Shown piece after piece: positions 49,542 through 58,287 of a DNA stretch of 64,000 bases; positions within the stretch are counted from its first letter, which is position 1, and every line of letters begins with the position of its first letter. The position numbers were made by a program, and so were the translations under genes. The notes beneath the pieces were generated by a model. It saw only the letters and a program-made list of their open reading frames with translations, had not been told where the DNA came from and did no database searches. The DNA is from Taklimakanibacter deserti (GTDB lineage Bacteria > Pseudomonadota > Alphaproteobacteria > Rhizobiales > Aestuariivirgaceae), in contig QORU01000012.1 in assembly GCA_003574785.1 (NCBI GenBank), positions 1 to 64,000 on the forward strand. The letters are read 5' to 3'.

Positions 49542-50980
49542 GCGGCATGGCCCTGGCGGCGCTGGGTTTCGCCGCCATGCTCGGCCTCATCGCGCTCAGA
49601 GCCCCGATCGCGCTCGCCATGCTCGCCGTCGGTGCGGCGGGCTATGCCTATTTGTCCGGGCCGCGCGCCCTTTTCTACTATCTCGAGACGAACACCTATC
49701 ATCAGTTCGCGGGCTATACGCTCTCCGTCATTCCGCTCTTCATCCTGATGGGAGCGCTTGCCGAGCGTTCCGGCATGGCCGCCTCCTTGTTCAAGGTGGC
49801 CGAAAGACGGCTGGGCCGGATGCAAGGCGGATTGCCGATGGCCGTGATCCTGGCCTGCACCGGCTTTGGCGCCATTTGCGGCTCCTCGGTCGCAACGACC
49901 GCGACCTTCGGCCGGGCGGTGCTGCCGGAATTGCGGCGGGCCCGCGTCGAGCCCGGCTTTGCCGCCGGCACCATCGCCGCCGGCGGCACCTTGGGCATAT
50001 TGATCCCGCCATCGGTGATCCTGGTGATCTATGCGATCACCGCCGAGCAGAACATCGCCAAGCTGTTCCAGGCGGCACTGATCCCCGGTCTCCTGGCATC
50101 GGCCTTCTATTGCCTGGCCATCGCCTTTGTCGTGCGGCGCAAGCCGGAATACGCGCCCTTGGTCGCGAGCGAAACCGGCGCGCCGCCAAATCGCCCCGCA
50201 TGGGCGCGGCCCGCCGGCCTCGTCTTCTGCGCCGCGGCACTCGCCGGATGGTATGCGGGCATCATCGGCAATGCCCCGGCGATCCTGGTCGCCGCGATCG
50301 GGATGATCCTTCTCTTTGCCGATTTCGCCCTGATCCCGACGGCGGCGCTCGCGATCATCGTCGTCGGCGGGATATATGGCGGCGTCTTCACGCCGACCGA
50401 AGGAGCAGCCGTCGGCGTGATCGTCATGCTCGCCATCGGCTTGGTACAGCGCAAGCTGAGCCGGCAAGGCATCATCACGGCGCTCTGCCAGACGGCCGAG
50501 ACCTCGGGCATGATCTTCCTCATCTTGTTCGGGGCAGAGGTCTTCGGCGCTTTTCTGGCGCTGACGCGGATGCCGACGGTCCTTGCCGACCTCATCGGCG
50601 CTTCGGGCCTGCCGCCCTATGCCGTGCTGGCCGGCATGCTGCTGACTTATATTTTGCTCGGCGCCGTCATGGACGAGCTCGCCATGATCCTGCTGACGCT
50701 CCCGGTCTTCGTGCCGATCGTGCTGGCGCTCGATTTCGGGATGACGCCTGAGGACGTCGCCATCTGGTTCGGCATCCTGGTCCTGGTCGTCGTCGGCATC
50801 GGCCTTGCGGCGCCGCCCATTGGCCTCAATGTCTTCATCGTCAGCAAGATCGCCGGCGACATTCCGGTCACCGCCGCCTATCGCGGCGTGCTGCCTTTCG
50901 TCTGCGCCGATCTGGTCAGGCTCGTGATCGTGGCGGCGGTGCCAGCCTTGTCTCTATGGCTGGTCCACCTGCTCAATTAG
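49538..50980 (+). CDS. TRAP transporter large permease, DctM family
   Basis: A 480-residue sodium-driven permease with about 12 membrane segments. Family motifs include GYTLSVIPLFILMGALAERSG, TGFGAICGSSVATTATF and GTLGILIPPSVILVIYAI, with the two hairpin-loop regions repeated as GAVMDELAMILLTLPVFVPI and AAPPIGLNVFIVSKIAG. The TTG start overlaps the DctQ stop and has GGAG seven bases ahead; ATG at 49547 would have no site at proper distance. With the preceding genes it completes one TRAP importer. Confidence 0.93.
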   Translation: MSGMALAALGFAAMLGLIALRAPIALAMLAVGAAGYAYLSGPRALFYYLETNTYHQFAGYTLSVIPLFILMGALAERSGMAASLFKVAERRLGRMQGGLPMAVILACTGFGAICGSSVATTATFGRAVLPELRRARVEPGFAAGTIAAGGTLGILIPPSVILVIYAITAEQNIAKLFQAALIPGLLASAFYCLAIAFVVRRKPEYAPLVASETGAPPNRPAWARPAGLVFCAAALAGWYAGIIGNAPAILVAAIGMILLFADFALIPTAALAIIVVGGIYGGVFTPTEGAAVGVIVMLAIGLVQRKLSRQGIITALCQTAETSGMIFLILFGAEVFGAFLALTRMPTVLADLIGASGLPPYAVLAGMLLTYILLGAVMDELAMILLTLPVFVPIVLALDFGMTPEDVAIWFGILVLVVVGIGLAAPPIGLNVFIVSKIAGDIPVTAAYRGVLPFVCADLVRLVIVAAVPALSLWLVHLLN

Positions 50981-51100
50981 CGCATGATCCGGTTTGGTAG
51001 GTCCCGACCCGATGAGAACGTGGTTTGGCTCTGTGAGGGAAAGCTACCTTACAGCGGACATGATCATTAAGTCCGAATCTGGTCCGAAGCGGACATCCGC

Positions 51101-51916
51101 CTACCAATCGTCTTGCCCCCAAAACAAGTCGAAAATCGATCTTCGATACCTTCGACGGTAATAACGTCTATAGGCCGCGTAGCGGTTTCTATTGCGGCGT
51201 CTCCTCCGCGCTTGTGCAATTTTGTTGGATCGCCTCGGCTTCTGAACTACAGGCCGGGTACTCGGAAGTACGACGACCTTGGTCCCCGGCGCCACGCGAT
51301 CGTACAATTCAACCACGTCTGCATTCAGCATGCGGATGCAGCCCGAGGAGACGGCCTTGCCAATCGATTTCGGATCGCGCGTGCCGTGAATACGAAAGAG
51401 CGTATCGGCGCTGCCTTGGAAGAGGTAGAGGGCTCTCGCACCCAGTGGGTTGCGAGGACCGCCCGGCATGCCCCTGCGCCACCTGCGTGCCTCCTTGTCG
51501 CGGTATTGCATTTCCTTCGGCGGGAACCACATCGGCCATTTCGTCTTGCGCCCGACCATTGCCGTGCCAGACCATCCGAATCCGTCACGCCCGACGCCAA
51601 TGCCATATCGCTTGGCCTGACCCGATTCCAGCACCAGATAAAGAAAGCGATCGTCGGTATTGATGACAATCGTGCCGGGCAGTTCGGCGGTCGCATAGCT
51701 GACCAATTGCGGCCAAAATGCGGGATCGATCGACTTATACTCATCGATTGAAACAGGGAACCGCTCTGGTTCGCTGAGTGGAGGTGAGGGATGTGGAGGA
51801 GTTGAGCCCTCCTGTTCGCCTGGCGCGACAGGAGGGAGAACATATGCACCAAGCTTCCTTGTCCCAAGGCAAAGCGCGCAAGCTGCTCCCAAGGTCGCGA
51901 AAATACGCCTGTTCAT
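51101..51916 (-). CDS. L,D-transpeptidase (YkuD domain) with Arg/Tyr-rich tail
   Basis: A 271-residue exported cell-wall cross-linking enzyme. A weak signal (MNRRIFATLGAACALCLG) precedes the YkuD domain with IVINTDDRFLYLVLESGQAKRY and the catalytic block FRIHGTRDP then AVSSGCIRMLNADV, the Cys being the nucleophile. After about residue 220 the chain becomes extremely basic and aromatic: QARRRRRNRNRYAAY, RRYYRRRYRRS, ending FDLFWGQDDW. Such a tail could bind peptidoglycan phosphates, LPS or nucleic acid. Start may be 51916, 51922 or 51925. Coding bias is weaker than that of its neighbours. Confidence 0.88.
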   Translation of the reverse strand: MNRRIFATLGAACALCLGTRKLGAYVLPPVAPGEQEGSTPPHPSPPLSEPERFPVSIDEYKSIDPAFWPQLVSYATAELPGTIVINTDDRFLYLVLESGQAKRYGIGVGRDGFGWSGTAMVGRKTKWPMWFPPKEMQYRDKEARRWRRGMPGGPRNPLGARALYLFQGSADTLFRIHGTRDPKSIGKAVSSGCIRMLNADVVELYDRVAPGTKVVVLPSTRPVVQKPRRSNKIAQARRRRRNRNRYAAYRRYYRRRYRRSIFDLFWGQDDW

Positions 51917-52032
51917 TGTCATCATCCCTGGAGCCCATCCTAGCAAATAAATGATGCACTTCCCAATGAAGTGTGGCTGAGGATTTCCAATCTGCCGCAG
52001 GCGGCTCCCGCCCGCCGGAAAACCTGCACGGG

Positions 52033-53256
52033 TCAAGGAACGCGCGGCGCTCCGGATTCGATGAAGTGCGCGTGCAGCGCGCGCGAGGCTTGGGCGACGT
52101 CGGCGTCGGGCACTAACCACGTGATGCGGAAGGACGAGGTCGAAATCCCGCTGCACGGGATTTCTGCACGGCGCAGCACCGACAACCCCGCGCGCACATT
52201 CGCGTAGGTGGCGTTGATGCCGGCGCCGATCGCGCTCACCGCGCCGAGGCCGCTGATGAACGTGACGCGATCGCCGAAGCGCGCGTGCATGGCCCGCTCA
52301 ACGCCCGCGGCGTCGTGGAGGTTCTCGCGCGAGACGACCAGCGCGGCGTGGGCAGTGTTGGTCGGCACGTAGAGCTGCTTGCCGGCCACGTGATGCTCGT
52401 CGAGGGCGGTGAGCAGGCTCTCGGCGCCGGCATCGGATTCGACCACGAGCACGTCGCGCTCGCTCGCGACGCCGACAACGGTGCCCGGCATCCGAGGCGG
52501 GTTCTTGCGGACGACAGTGCCGTCGGCGGACGGATCGGCGCCCGGCAAGGGACCGCTCGTCGCGCGGGCGTAGATCGCGATGCCTCGCTCCTTGGCGAAT
52601 TCGACGGCCTGGGCGTTCAGGACCTTCGCTCCCGACTCGGCCATCTCCTGCGTTTCCTCATAGGAGAGCGTGCCGATGCGCCGTGCCTGCGGTACGACCC
52701 GCGGGTCGGCGGAATAGACACCGTCGACGTCCGAGCAGATCTCGCAATACTCCGCGTCGAGTGCCGCCGCCATCGCGACCGCGGTCGTATCGCTGCCGCC
52801 CCGGCCGAGCGTCGTCACCTCTCTCCTGTACGACACGCCCTGAAAACCCGCGACGACGACGATCTTGCCGCGTGCCAGTTCGTCCTGGACGCGATACGGC
52901 CGCACTTCGATGATGCGCGCGTCCACGTGCCGATCGTTGGTGATGATGCCCGACTGGCTGCCCGTAAAGCTGATGGCGTTGCCGCCCAGCTCGCGGATGG
53001 CCATCGAGAGCAGCGCCATCGAGATGCGCTCGCCCGCGGTCAACAGCATGTCGAGCTCGCGACGATCGGGGGCCGCGGAAATCTGCTTGGCCATGCCGAG
53101 CAGCTCGTCGGTGGTATCGCCCATCGCCGACACGACCACGACGACGTCGTGCCCCGCCTTCTGCGTGCGCACGACACGCTCGGCGACGAGGCGCAATTTC
53201 TGCAAGTCGGCGACGCTGCTGCCGCCGTACTTCTGGACCACGATGGCCGTGGCCAT
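52033..53256 (-). CDS. lysC: Aspartate kinase, atypical lineage
   Basis: A 407-residue aspartokinase, first step to lysine, threonine and methionine. Catalytic [43 protein letters not shown] and [17 protein letters not shown] are present, followed by two ACT-type regulatory segments. It differs throughout from the usual rhizobial LysC (MARIVMKFGGTSVA type, as I recall it), for example [18 protein letters not shown], and ends in an Ala/Pro tail. It sits three bases behind the PBP-activator gene, an unusual place. The codon pattern (many CGCG and GACGAC runs) also stands apart. Likely a transferred or second copy. Confidence 0.93.
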   Translation of the reverse strand: MATAIVVQKYGGSSVADLQKLRLVAERVVRTQKAGHDVVVVVSAMGDTTDELLGMAKQISAAPDRRELDMLLTAGERISMALLSMAIRELGGNAISFTGSQSGIITNDRHVDARIIEVRPYRVQDELARGKIVVVAGFQGVSYRREVTTLGRGGSDTTAVAMAAALDAEYCEICSDVDGVYSADPRVVPQARRIGTLSYEETQEMAESGAKVLNAQAVEFAKERGIAIYARATSGPLPGADPSADGTVVRKNPPRMPGTVVGVASERDVLVVESDAGAESLLTALDEHHVAGKQLYVPTNTAHAALVVSRENLHDAAGVERAMHARFGDRVTFISGLGAVSAIGAGINATYANVRAGLSVLRRAEIPCSGISTSSFRITWLVPDADVAQASRALHAHFIESGAPRVP

Positions 53257-53259
53257 CGC

Positions 53260-54456
53260 CTAGAATCCCGCGCCGAAGCGGCTCGGCGGCTGCGCCACCA
53301 CTTGCGGTCCGCTCGCGGACATTTCGAGGATGGCGAGGCCGCGCTCGATGAGGCCGTTCTGGCGGAAGCGGAAGAGGCCGTTCTGGCCCTGGAAGCCGCT
53401 CGAATCGGTGATCGCGGAAGCGGAGAAATCTCCCTTGCGGGCAAGCCCAGAGGCGAGGCTCACCGCATCATAGGCGAGGCTTGCGATGCGCGGCGGGCTC
53501 GATCCATAGGCGCCCGAATATTTGCTGTTGAAGCGCTCGACGAGGTCGGGCGAGACGCCCGCATACCAGCCGCCTTGCGCGATCGGCGTCGAGCGCGTGA
53601 CGCTGTCGTCCCAGAGGCCGGTGCCGAGGATGGTCACCTTTTGCGGCGTCACGCCATTCTGCTCGAGCGTGGCGCTCAAGCTTCTCAGCGCATCGCCGCC
53701 TTCCGGGATGAGGAGCGCATCGATCTGGCGGCTCGGATCATTGATGTCCTGGGCGATGCGCTGGGCCGCGGAGCTGCCGGCCTGGCCGCGCGCAAAGGGC
53801 TGCGATGCGGCGATCTGGACGTCGCTGGCGCCCGCCTGGCGGGTCAAGGCCTGCTGGACGTTGCTGCCATATTGCGTCTGCGGATAGAGCAGCGCGATCT
53901 TGCGCTTGCCCTGCTGCGCGGCATAGCGCACCACATTCGCCACCTCCTCCTCGGGCAGGAAGCTCATGAGATAGGTGCCCTGGCCGGCGACGTTGCTTGC
54001 CGATGAGAAGGCGATGACATTGGCGCGCCCTTGCGCGACCTTCTTGACCGCCTGGACCTCGGGGGCGAGAAGGGGACCCAAGATGATCTCCGCCCCTTCA
54101 TTGAGGGCGGCCTGGGCCGCGGCCTGCGCGGTGCCGGCGTTGCCGCCTGAATCCTTGGTGATGAGGGTGACGCCGCCGCCGCCGGTATCGGTCAGAGCGA
54201 GCTCGGCCGCCTGCTTCATCGCCTGGGCGATGCGCTTGGTCTCGCCCGGACCCGAGAGCGGCAGGAGCAGAGCGACCTTGCGTCCCGACGCCGCCTGCCG
54301 CGTGAGCTGCTCGCCCTTGACGCCGGCATCGTTGAACATGTCGGCCATCTTGGAATTGGTGCAGGCGGCGAGCATCAGCGAAATCAGGCCGAGCAGCACG
54401 AAGCGCCACTGCCACAAGCCTTCACGAGGCGCTATAGATCCACTCTGTCCGTTCAA
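53260..54456 (-). CDS. PBP-activator-like lipoprotein (LpoA/LppC-type, type 1 periplasmic-binding fold)
   Basis: A lipoprotein of about 398 residues. FVLLGLISLMLAAC is a signal with lipobox LAAC. The mature part has the Leu/Ile/Val-binding fold with VALLLPLSGPGETKRIAQAMKQAAELAL, AEIILGPLLAPEVQAV, IALLYPQTQYGSNV and ASLAYDAVSLASGL, as in the alphaproteobacterial penicillin-binding-protein activators at this locus. The start is uncertain: TTG at 54456 is taken since GGAG lies upstream and longer starts would overrun rsmI's beginning. It is divergent from rsmI, the common rhizobial order. Confidence 0.85.
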   Translation of the reverse strand: MNGQSGSIAPREGLWQWRFVLLGLISLMLAACTNSKMADMFNDAGVKGEQLTRQAASGRKVALLLPLSGPGETKRIAQAMKQAAELALTDTGGGGVTLITKDSGGNAGTAQAAAQAALNEGAEIILGPLLAPEVQAVKKVAQGRANVIAFSSASNVAGQGTYLMSFLPEEEVANVVRYAAQQGKRKIALLYPQTQYGSNVQQALTRQAGASDVQIAASQPFARGQAGSSAAQRIAQDINDPSRQIDALLIPEGGDALRSLSATLEQNGVTPQKVTILGTGLWDDSVTRSTPIAQGGWYAGVSPDLVERFNSKYSGAYGSSPPRIASLAYDAVSLASGLARKGDFSASAITDSSGFQGQNGLFRFRQNGLIERGLAILEMSASGPQVVAQPPSRFGAGF

Positions 54457-54485
54457 TGTCCCCAACTCCACCCCCAACTCGACCC

Positions 54486-55388
54486 ATGTCCGCCACAACC
54501 GCAGCCGACCGTCGCTATAGCATAAAAGGGGCTGTTTTCGAGGCCGAAAGGCTGGCGCCCGGCCTCCATGTGACGTCGACACCAATTGGTCATCTTGCCG
54601 ATATTTCGTTAAGGGCGGTTAACGCGCTCGCCGCGGCGGATGAGATACTGTGCGAGGATACGCGGGTCACGGGGAAATTGCTCCAACGCTACGGCATTAG
54701 CACCAGGCTCGTGCCCTATCATGATCACAATGCGGCGAAACTGCGGCCCCGCATCCTGGCCGAGCTTGCGGCGGGCAAGGCCCTGGTGCTGGTGAGCGAT
54801 GCCGGGACACCGCTTATTTCCGATCCGGGCTTCAAGCTCGCCCGCGCCGTCATCGAGGCGGGCCTGCCGCTCCATGTCATTCCGGGCGCCTCGGCTCCGC
54901 TGGCCGCTTTGGCCTTGTCGGGCCTGCCGTCCGACCGCTTCATGTTCTGCGGCTTCCTGCCGGAGAAGCAAGGCGAGCGCCGCCGCCTGCTGGGCGCTCT
55001 CAAAACCGTGCCGGCGACGCTGATCTTCTTCGAGAGCCCGCGCCGCATCGAAGCCGCCCTTGCCGATATCACGGAAACGCTGGGGCCGCGCCCGGTGGCG
55101 GTGACGCGCGAATTGACCAAGCTCTATGAGGAGGTGGTGCGCGGGCCGGCGCCGGAAGTGGCCGCCCAATTGGCCGAGCGCGAGACGATCAAGGGCGAGA
55201 TCACCCTGGTGGTGTCGCCGCCCCTCGATGAAGCGCCGGCGCCGGAAACGATCGATGAAGCTTTGCTCGAGGCCTCGGGCCACATGCCGGCCGGCAAGGC
55301 CGCGGCCGAGGTCGCGCACCGTTTCGGTCTCGCCAAGAAGGAGCTCTATGACCGTCTCCTCGTCCTCAAAGACAAGAAGGCGCAATGA
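54486..55388 (+). CDS. rsmI: 16S rRNA (cytidine1402-2'-O)-methyltransferase
   Basis: A 300-residue SAM-dependent methyltransferase of the tetrapyrrole-methylase fold that modifies C1402 in the ribosomal P site. TSTPIGHLADISLRAVNAL, LCEDTRVTGKLL, LVSDAGTPLISDPGFKL and PSDRFMFCGFLPEKQGER are hallmarks. The ATG at 54486 gives the usual length. Its 3' end overlaps yraN by 41 bases. Confidence 0.96.
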   Translation: MSATTAADRRYSIKGAVFEAERLAPGLHVTSTPIGHLADISLRAVNALAAADEILCEDTRVTGKLLQRYGISTRLVPYHDHNAAKLRPRILAELAAGKALVLVSDAGTPLISDPGFKLARAVIEAGLPLHVIPGASAPLAALALSGLPSDRFMFCGFLPEKQGERRRLLGALKTVPATLIFFESPRRIEAALADITETLGPRPVAVTRELTKLYEEVVRGPAPEVAAQLAERETIKGEITLVVSPPLDEAPAPETIDEALLEASGHMPAGKAAAEVAHRFGLAKKELYDRLLVLKDKKAQ

Positions 55389-55728
55389 GCGCCGCGGGCG
55401 CTGGGCCGAGAGCCTGGCGCTGGCGAGCTTGCGTCTCAAGGGCTATCGCCTGCTGGCGCGGCGCTTCAAATCGGGCGCGGGCGAGGTCGACCTCATCATG
55501 CGCCGTGGCGAGGTGACGGCCTTCATCGAGGTGAAGGTGCGCGGCACCGCCGATCTCGCGGTCGAGGCGGTGACCGATTTCCAGACGCGCCGGATTGCTG
55601 CCGCGGCGCGCATCTGGATGGCGCGCGATCCCAAGGCCGCCCTCGGCATCTGCCGCTTTGACATCGTCACCATCTCCCCCTACCAGTGGCCGCACCACAT
55701 CCCCAACGCCATCATCGTGGAAGACTGA
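55348..55728 (+). CDS. UPF0102/YraN family protein
   Basis: A 126-residue protein with the restriction-endonuclease-like fold of the YraN family. [21 protein letters not shown], then [23 protein letters not shown], carries the Asp and Glu-x-Lys nuclease-like residues. The ATG at 55348 has AAGGAG four bases ahead and lies inside the end of rsmI, the coupling usual for this pair. Biochemical role is undefined; links to DNA uptake or recombination have been suggested for relatives. Confidence 0.9.
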   Translation: MTVSSSSKTRRRNERRGRWAESLALASLRLKGYRLLARRFKSGAGEVDLIMRRGEVTAFIEVKVRGTADLAVEAVTDFQTRRIAAAARIWMARDPKAALGICRFDIVTISPYQWPHHIPNAIIVED

Positions 55729-55730
55729 AA

Positions 55731-56672
55731 ATGAAACTTCGCGTCGCCGTGCAAATGGATCCGATCGAGAGCATCGATATCGCGGGCGACTCGACCTTCG
55801 CCATCATGCTCGAGGCGCAAGCGCGCGGCCACGATCTCTTCTACTACCAGCCCAAGGCGCTGGCGCTCAAAGGCCGCACACTCAATGCCTCCGGCCATCC
55901 GATCAAGCTGCGCGACGAGAAGGGCAGTCACTTCACTCTTGGAGGGCCTGAGCGTGTCGATCTCGGCACCTTCGATGTCGTGCATATGCGCCAAGACCCG
56001 CCCTTCGACATGAACTACATCACCATCACCCATATGCTCGAGCATATTCATCCCAAGACCCTGGTGGTGAATGATCCGAAAGAGGTGAGGAACGCGCCGG
56101 AAAAGCTCTATGTGATGGAATTCGCCGATCTGATGCCGCCGACGCTCGTCACTCGCGATCCACGCGAATTGCTGGAGTTCCGCAAGGAGCATGGCGAGAT
56201 CATCCTGAAGCCGCTTTACGGCAATGGCGGCGCCGGCGTCTTCCGGCTTGCCGGCGAGGACCAGAATTTCGGCTCGCTGGTCGAGCTCTTCACCCAGAGT
56301 TTTCGCGAGCCCTTCATGGCGCAGCGCTATCAGCCCGAGGTGCGAAAAGGGGACAAGCGCATCATCCTGGTCGATGGCGAGTTCGCCGGCGCCATCAACC
56401 GCGTGCCGGCGCTCAATGAGCACCGCTCCAACATGCATGTCGGCGGCAGGCCGGAGCCGACGGTGCTCACCAGGCGCGAGGAGGAGATCTGCGAAAGGCT
56501 GGGCCCCGATCTCGAGAAGCGCGGTCTCATCTTTGTCGGCATCGACGTGATCGGCGATTATCTGACCGAGATCAATGTCACCTCGCCGACCGGCATACGC
56601 CAGGTCAAGAAGTTTGGCGGCGCCGATATCGCAAGCTTGATCTGGGACGCGATCGAGCGGAAGCGGTCATAG
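55731..56672 (+). CDS. gshB: Glutathione synthetase
   Basis: A 313-residue ATP-grasp ligase joining gamma-glutamylcysteine and glycine. [20 protein letters not shown], the ATP-grasp loop [34 protein letters not shown] and [19 protein letters not shown] are all standard. ATG at 55731, two bases after the yraN stop. In rhizobia comM usually follows; here an accessory insert comes in between, whose first gene overlaps the gshB stop by one base (TAGTG). Confidence 0.97.
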   Translation: MKLRVAVQMDPIESIDIAGDSTFAIMLEAQARGHDLFYYQPKALALKGRTLNASGHPIKLRDEKGSHFTLGGPERVDLGTFDVVHMRQDPPFDMNYITITHMLEHIHPKTLVVNDPKEVRNAPEKLYVMEFADLMPPTLVTRDPRELLEFRKEHGEIILKPLYGNGGAGVFRLAGEDQNFGSLVELFTQSFREPFMAQRYQPEVRKGDKRIILVDGEFAGAINRVPALNEHRSNMHVGGRPEPTVLTRREEEICERLGPDLEKRGLIFVGIDVIGDYLTEINVTSPTGIRQVKKFGGADIASLIWDAIERKRS

Positions 56673-57640
56673 TGAAACAAGATGATCCGCTGGGCCATGA
56701 GATCTCGGTAGCGGACGAGCTTGCAAGGCGAGGCATCAAGGGCGGCCTCAACAAGCGGGCGGTCGCAGCGATAGATAGATTGCTCGGCGATGCGGTCGAT
56801 TTTCTGCGCGTGCCCGGTGACGGCCATGAGGGGCGAAAGGGATCGGAGGAGGCGGCCAAATCTGTCGAGGCCGGTGGACAGGAGATCTTCGGGCCGATTC
56901 TCGCGGCGCATTATCGCGAGATTTTTGCGAAGCATGAAAACCGGCAGGCCGTCGTCATGCAGGCATTGGACGTGCTCAAGCAGATGGCGAACGCGCCGGA
57001 CACTGAGCGGGGCGCCGCCGATCCGATCGGCGATGACTGGCTGAACTTCTTCGCCGCCTATGCGGAGAAGGCGGCGAGCGAGAATCTGCGACAGACCTTC
57101 GGGCATATATTGAGCGGCGAGATCCGCAAGCCTGGCTCCTTTTCCTTCTCCACGCTCCGGATCGTTTCCGAGCTCGACCCAGGGTCGGCGAGCCTGTTCC
57201 AGCGCATCGCCTCACGCGCCTTCTCCATGGATGCGAAGGACCCGACGCCTTCCGCCGTGCTCAAGCCTGAGGACCTCAGGGGCCCCTATCTCCACGAGAT
57301 GCTCAAGCTCGAGGCCCTGGGCCTGATCCAGGAAGTGGGCGGGGATTTTGCGATCTCCACCAGCAAGGCGGAAGCCGGCGCCCAGATCTGGATCAGATTC
57401 GGGCGGCTGCTGTTGCGTGGCGAAATGAAGAAGAAGGTCTATTTCAGCCTGCAGCTTGTGAAGCTGACCGATGCCGGCGCCGAATTATGCTCGATCCTTC
57501 CGATGGATCATCAGGGCGGGGCGCGGGAAGTCGGCGGCCTGATGGCGAAGCGCGGCCTGGAGGCGTCCATCCACGTGATCACCGGCGTCAGCAAGGGCGA
57601 CGTACTCTATCGGACACCGGGCGAGGCGGTCAGGGCTTAG
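56672..57640 (+). CDS. DUF2806-like protein
   Basis: A 322-residue cytoplasmic protein starting with GTG inside the gshB stop codon (TAGTG), so translation is probably coupled. The centre DWLNFFAAYAEKAASENLRQ, then FGHILSGEIRKPGSFSFSTLRIVSELD matches the DUF2806 pattern (a run resembling LWGRILAGEIxxPGSFSxRTL). A C-terminal alpha/beta part follows. The family has no proven function; members turn up in accessory regions. It is the first of four genes that separate gshB from comM. Confidence 0.75.
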   Translation: MKQDDPLGHEISVADELARRGIKGGLNKRAVAAIDRLLGDAVDFLRVPGDGHEGRKGSEEAAKSVEAGGQEIFGPILAAHYREIFAKHENRQAVVMQALDVLKQMANAPDTERGAADPIGDDWLNFFAAYAEKAASENLRQTFGHILSGEIRKPGSFSFSTLRIVSELDPGSASLFQRIASRAFSMDAKDPTPSAVLKPEDLRGPYLHEMLKLEALGLIQEVGGDFAISTSKAEAGAQIWIRFGRLLLRGEMKKKVYFSLQLVKLTDAGAELCSILPMDHQGGAREVGGLMAKRGLEASIHVITGVSKGDVLYRTPGEAVRA

Positions 57641-57709
57641 CTGTCTGGGGCTCGTGCTCGCCCGGCTTGATGATCGACGATAGAACCAGTCAGCGGACTA
57701 TTAGACGAC

Positions 57710-57994
57710 TCAGAGGCCGCCTCTTCCTCTGTCGGTCGGCAAGATGCCGGGCGCGAAGTAGTCCGCTTGGCCCGTGAGAGACAACGCCAGCTCATCGACA
57801 GCCTTCACCACGGCATCGCACTTCGGCCGCATGTCCGAAGAGAAAGTTTGCGCTTGTCCGTACTTCAACGACCATTTGCGTGCGCGTTCAAGAGCATCAA
57901 GGAGCGTGGGCAACTCTGTGGGACTGAAGCTTGGACGCAACGGACGCCGCACCATGAGGGATCTCTCTGCGATTTTCGGAATGTCTCTCGGCAA
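57710..57994 (-). CDS. Small hypothetical protein downstream of the 68-residue gene
   Basis: A frame of 94 codons whose product is protein-like (LDALERARKWSLKYGQAQ, then PKCDAVVKAVDELALSLTG). The TTG start at 57994 is three bases after the stop of the preceding minus-strand gene, suggesting coupling, but it has no good ribosome-binding site; an ATG at 57955 would give 81 residues. Third-position GC is clearly lower than in surrounding core genes. No family recognised. Confidence 0.5.
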   Translation of the reverse strand: MPRDIPKIAERSLMVRRPLRPSFSPTELPTLLDALERARKWSLKYGQAQTFSSDMRPKCDAVVKAVDELALSLTGQADYFAPGILPTDRGRGGL

Positions 57995-57997
57995 GGC

Positions 57998-58204
57998 TCA
58001 CGCCCGCGCTTGGTGGTCCACAACGTTGAGATAGCCCACCAGCTCCCCAGCCACACCGTCTACGGCAGCAATGAGGCCCTCGCAGCGCTTCCTCAATGCC
58101 GAGTCGTGATGCTCTCCCCGCTCGCGGGCAACCGCGAGAATGCGACATTCGGCCAAGCCCTGGAAGAAATGCTGGCTGTCGGAAAAGGACATCGGGCGGG
58201 GCAT
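57998..58204 (-). CDS. Small hypothetical protein with perfect ribosome-binding site
   Basis: A 68-residue protein, MPRPMSFSDSQHFFQGLA..., with one Cys in GLAECRILAV and another in LRKRCEGLIAAVDG. What makes it credible is the leader: AAGGAGGTG (58213-58221 complement) lies eight bases ahead of the ATG, a full anti-16S match. It is divergent from the SRAP gene across 83 bases that hold a LexA box, so it may share SOS control. Function unknown. Confidence 0.65.
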   Translation of the reverse strand: MPRPMSFSDSQHFFQGLAECRILAVARERGEHHDSALRKRCEGLIAAVDGVAGELVGYLNVVDHQARA

Positions 58205-58224
58205 GAGCGGTGCACCTCCTTGGC

Positions 58225-58264
58225 TTGACTCTGGTTCATTTCGGGACTAGAACATACAGAGAAC
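58225..58264 (+). promoter_or_regulatory. SRAP promoter with LexA box
   Basis: TTGACT (58225-58230), 17 bases, then TAGAAC (58248-58253) form a good promoter for the SRAP gene. Overlapping the -10 is GAAC-ATACAGA-GAAC (58250-58264), an exact copy of the alphaproteobacterial LexA pattern (GAAC, seven bases, GAAC). A repressor here would block polymerase directly, giving DNA-damage induction. Confidence 0.8.
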
Positions 58265-58287
58265 AATGAGTCCAGAGGTTTGTCAGT

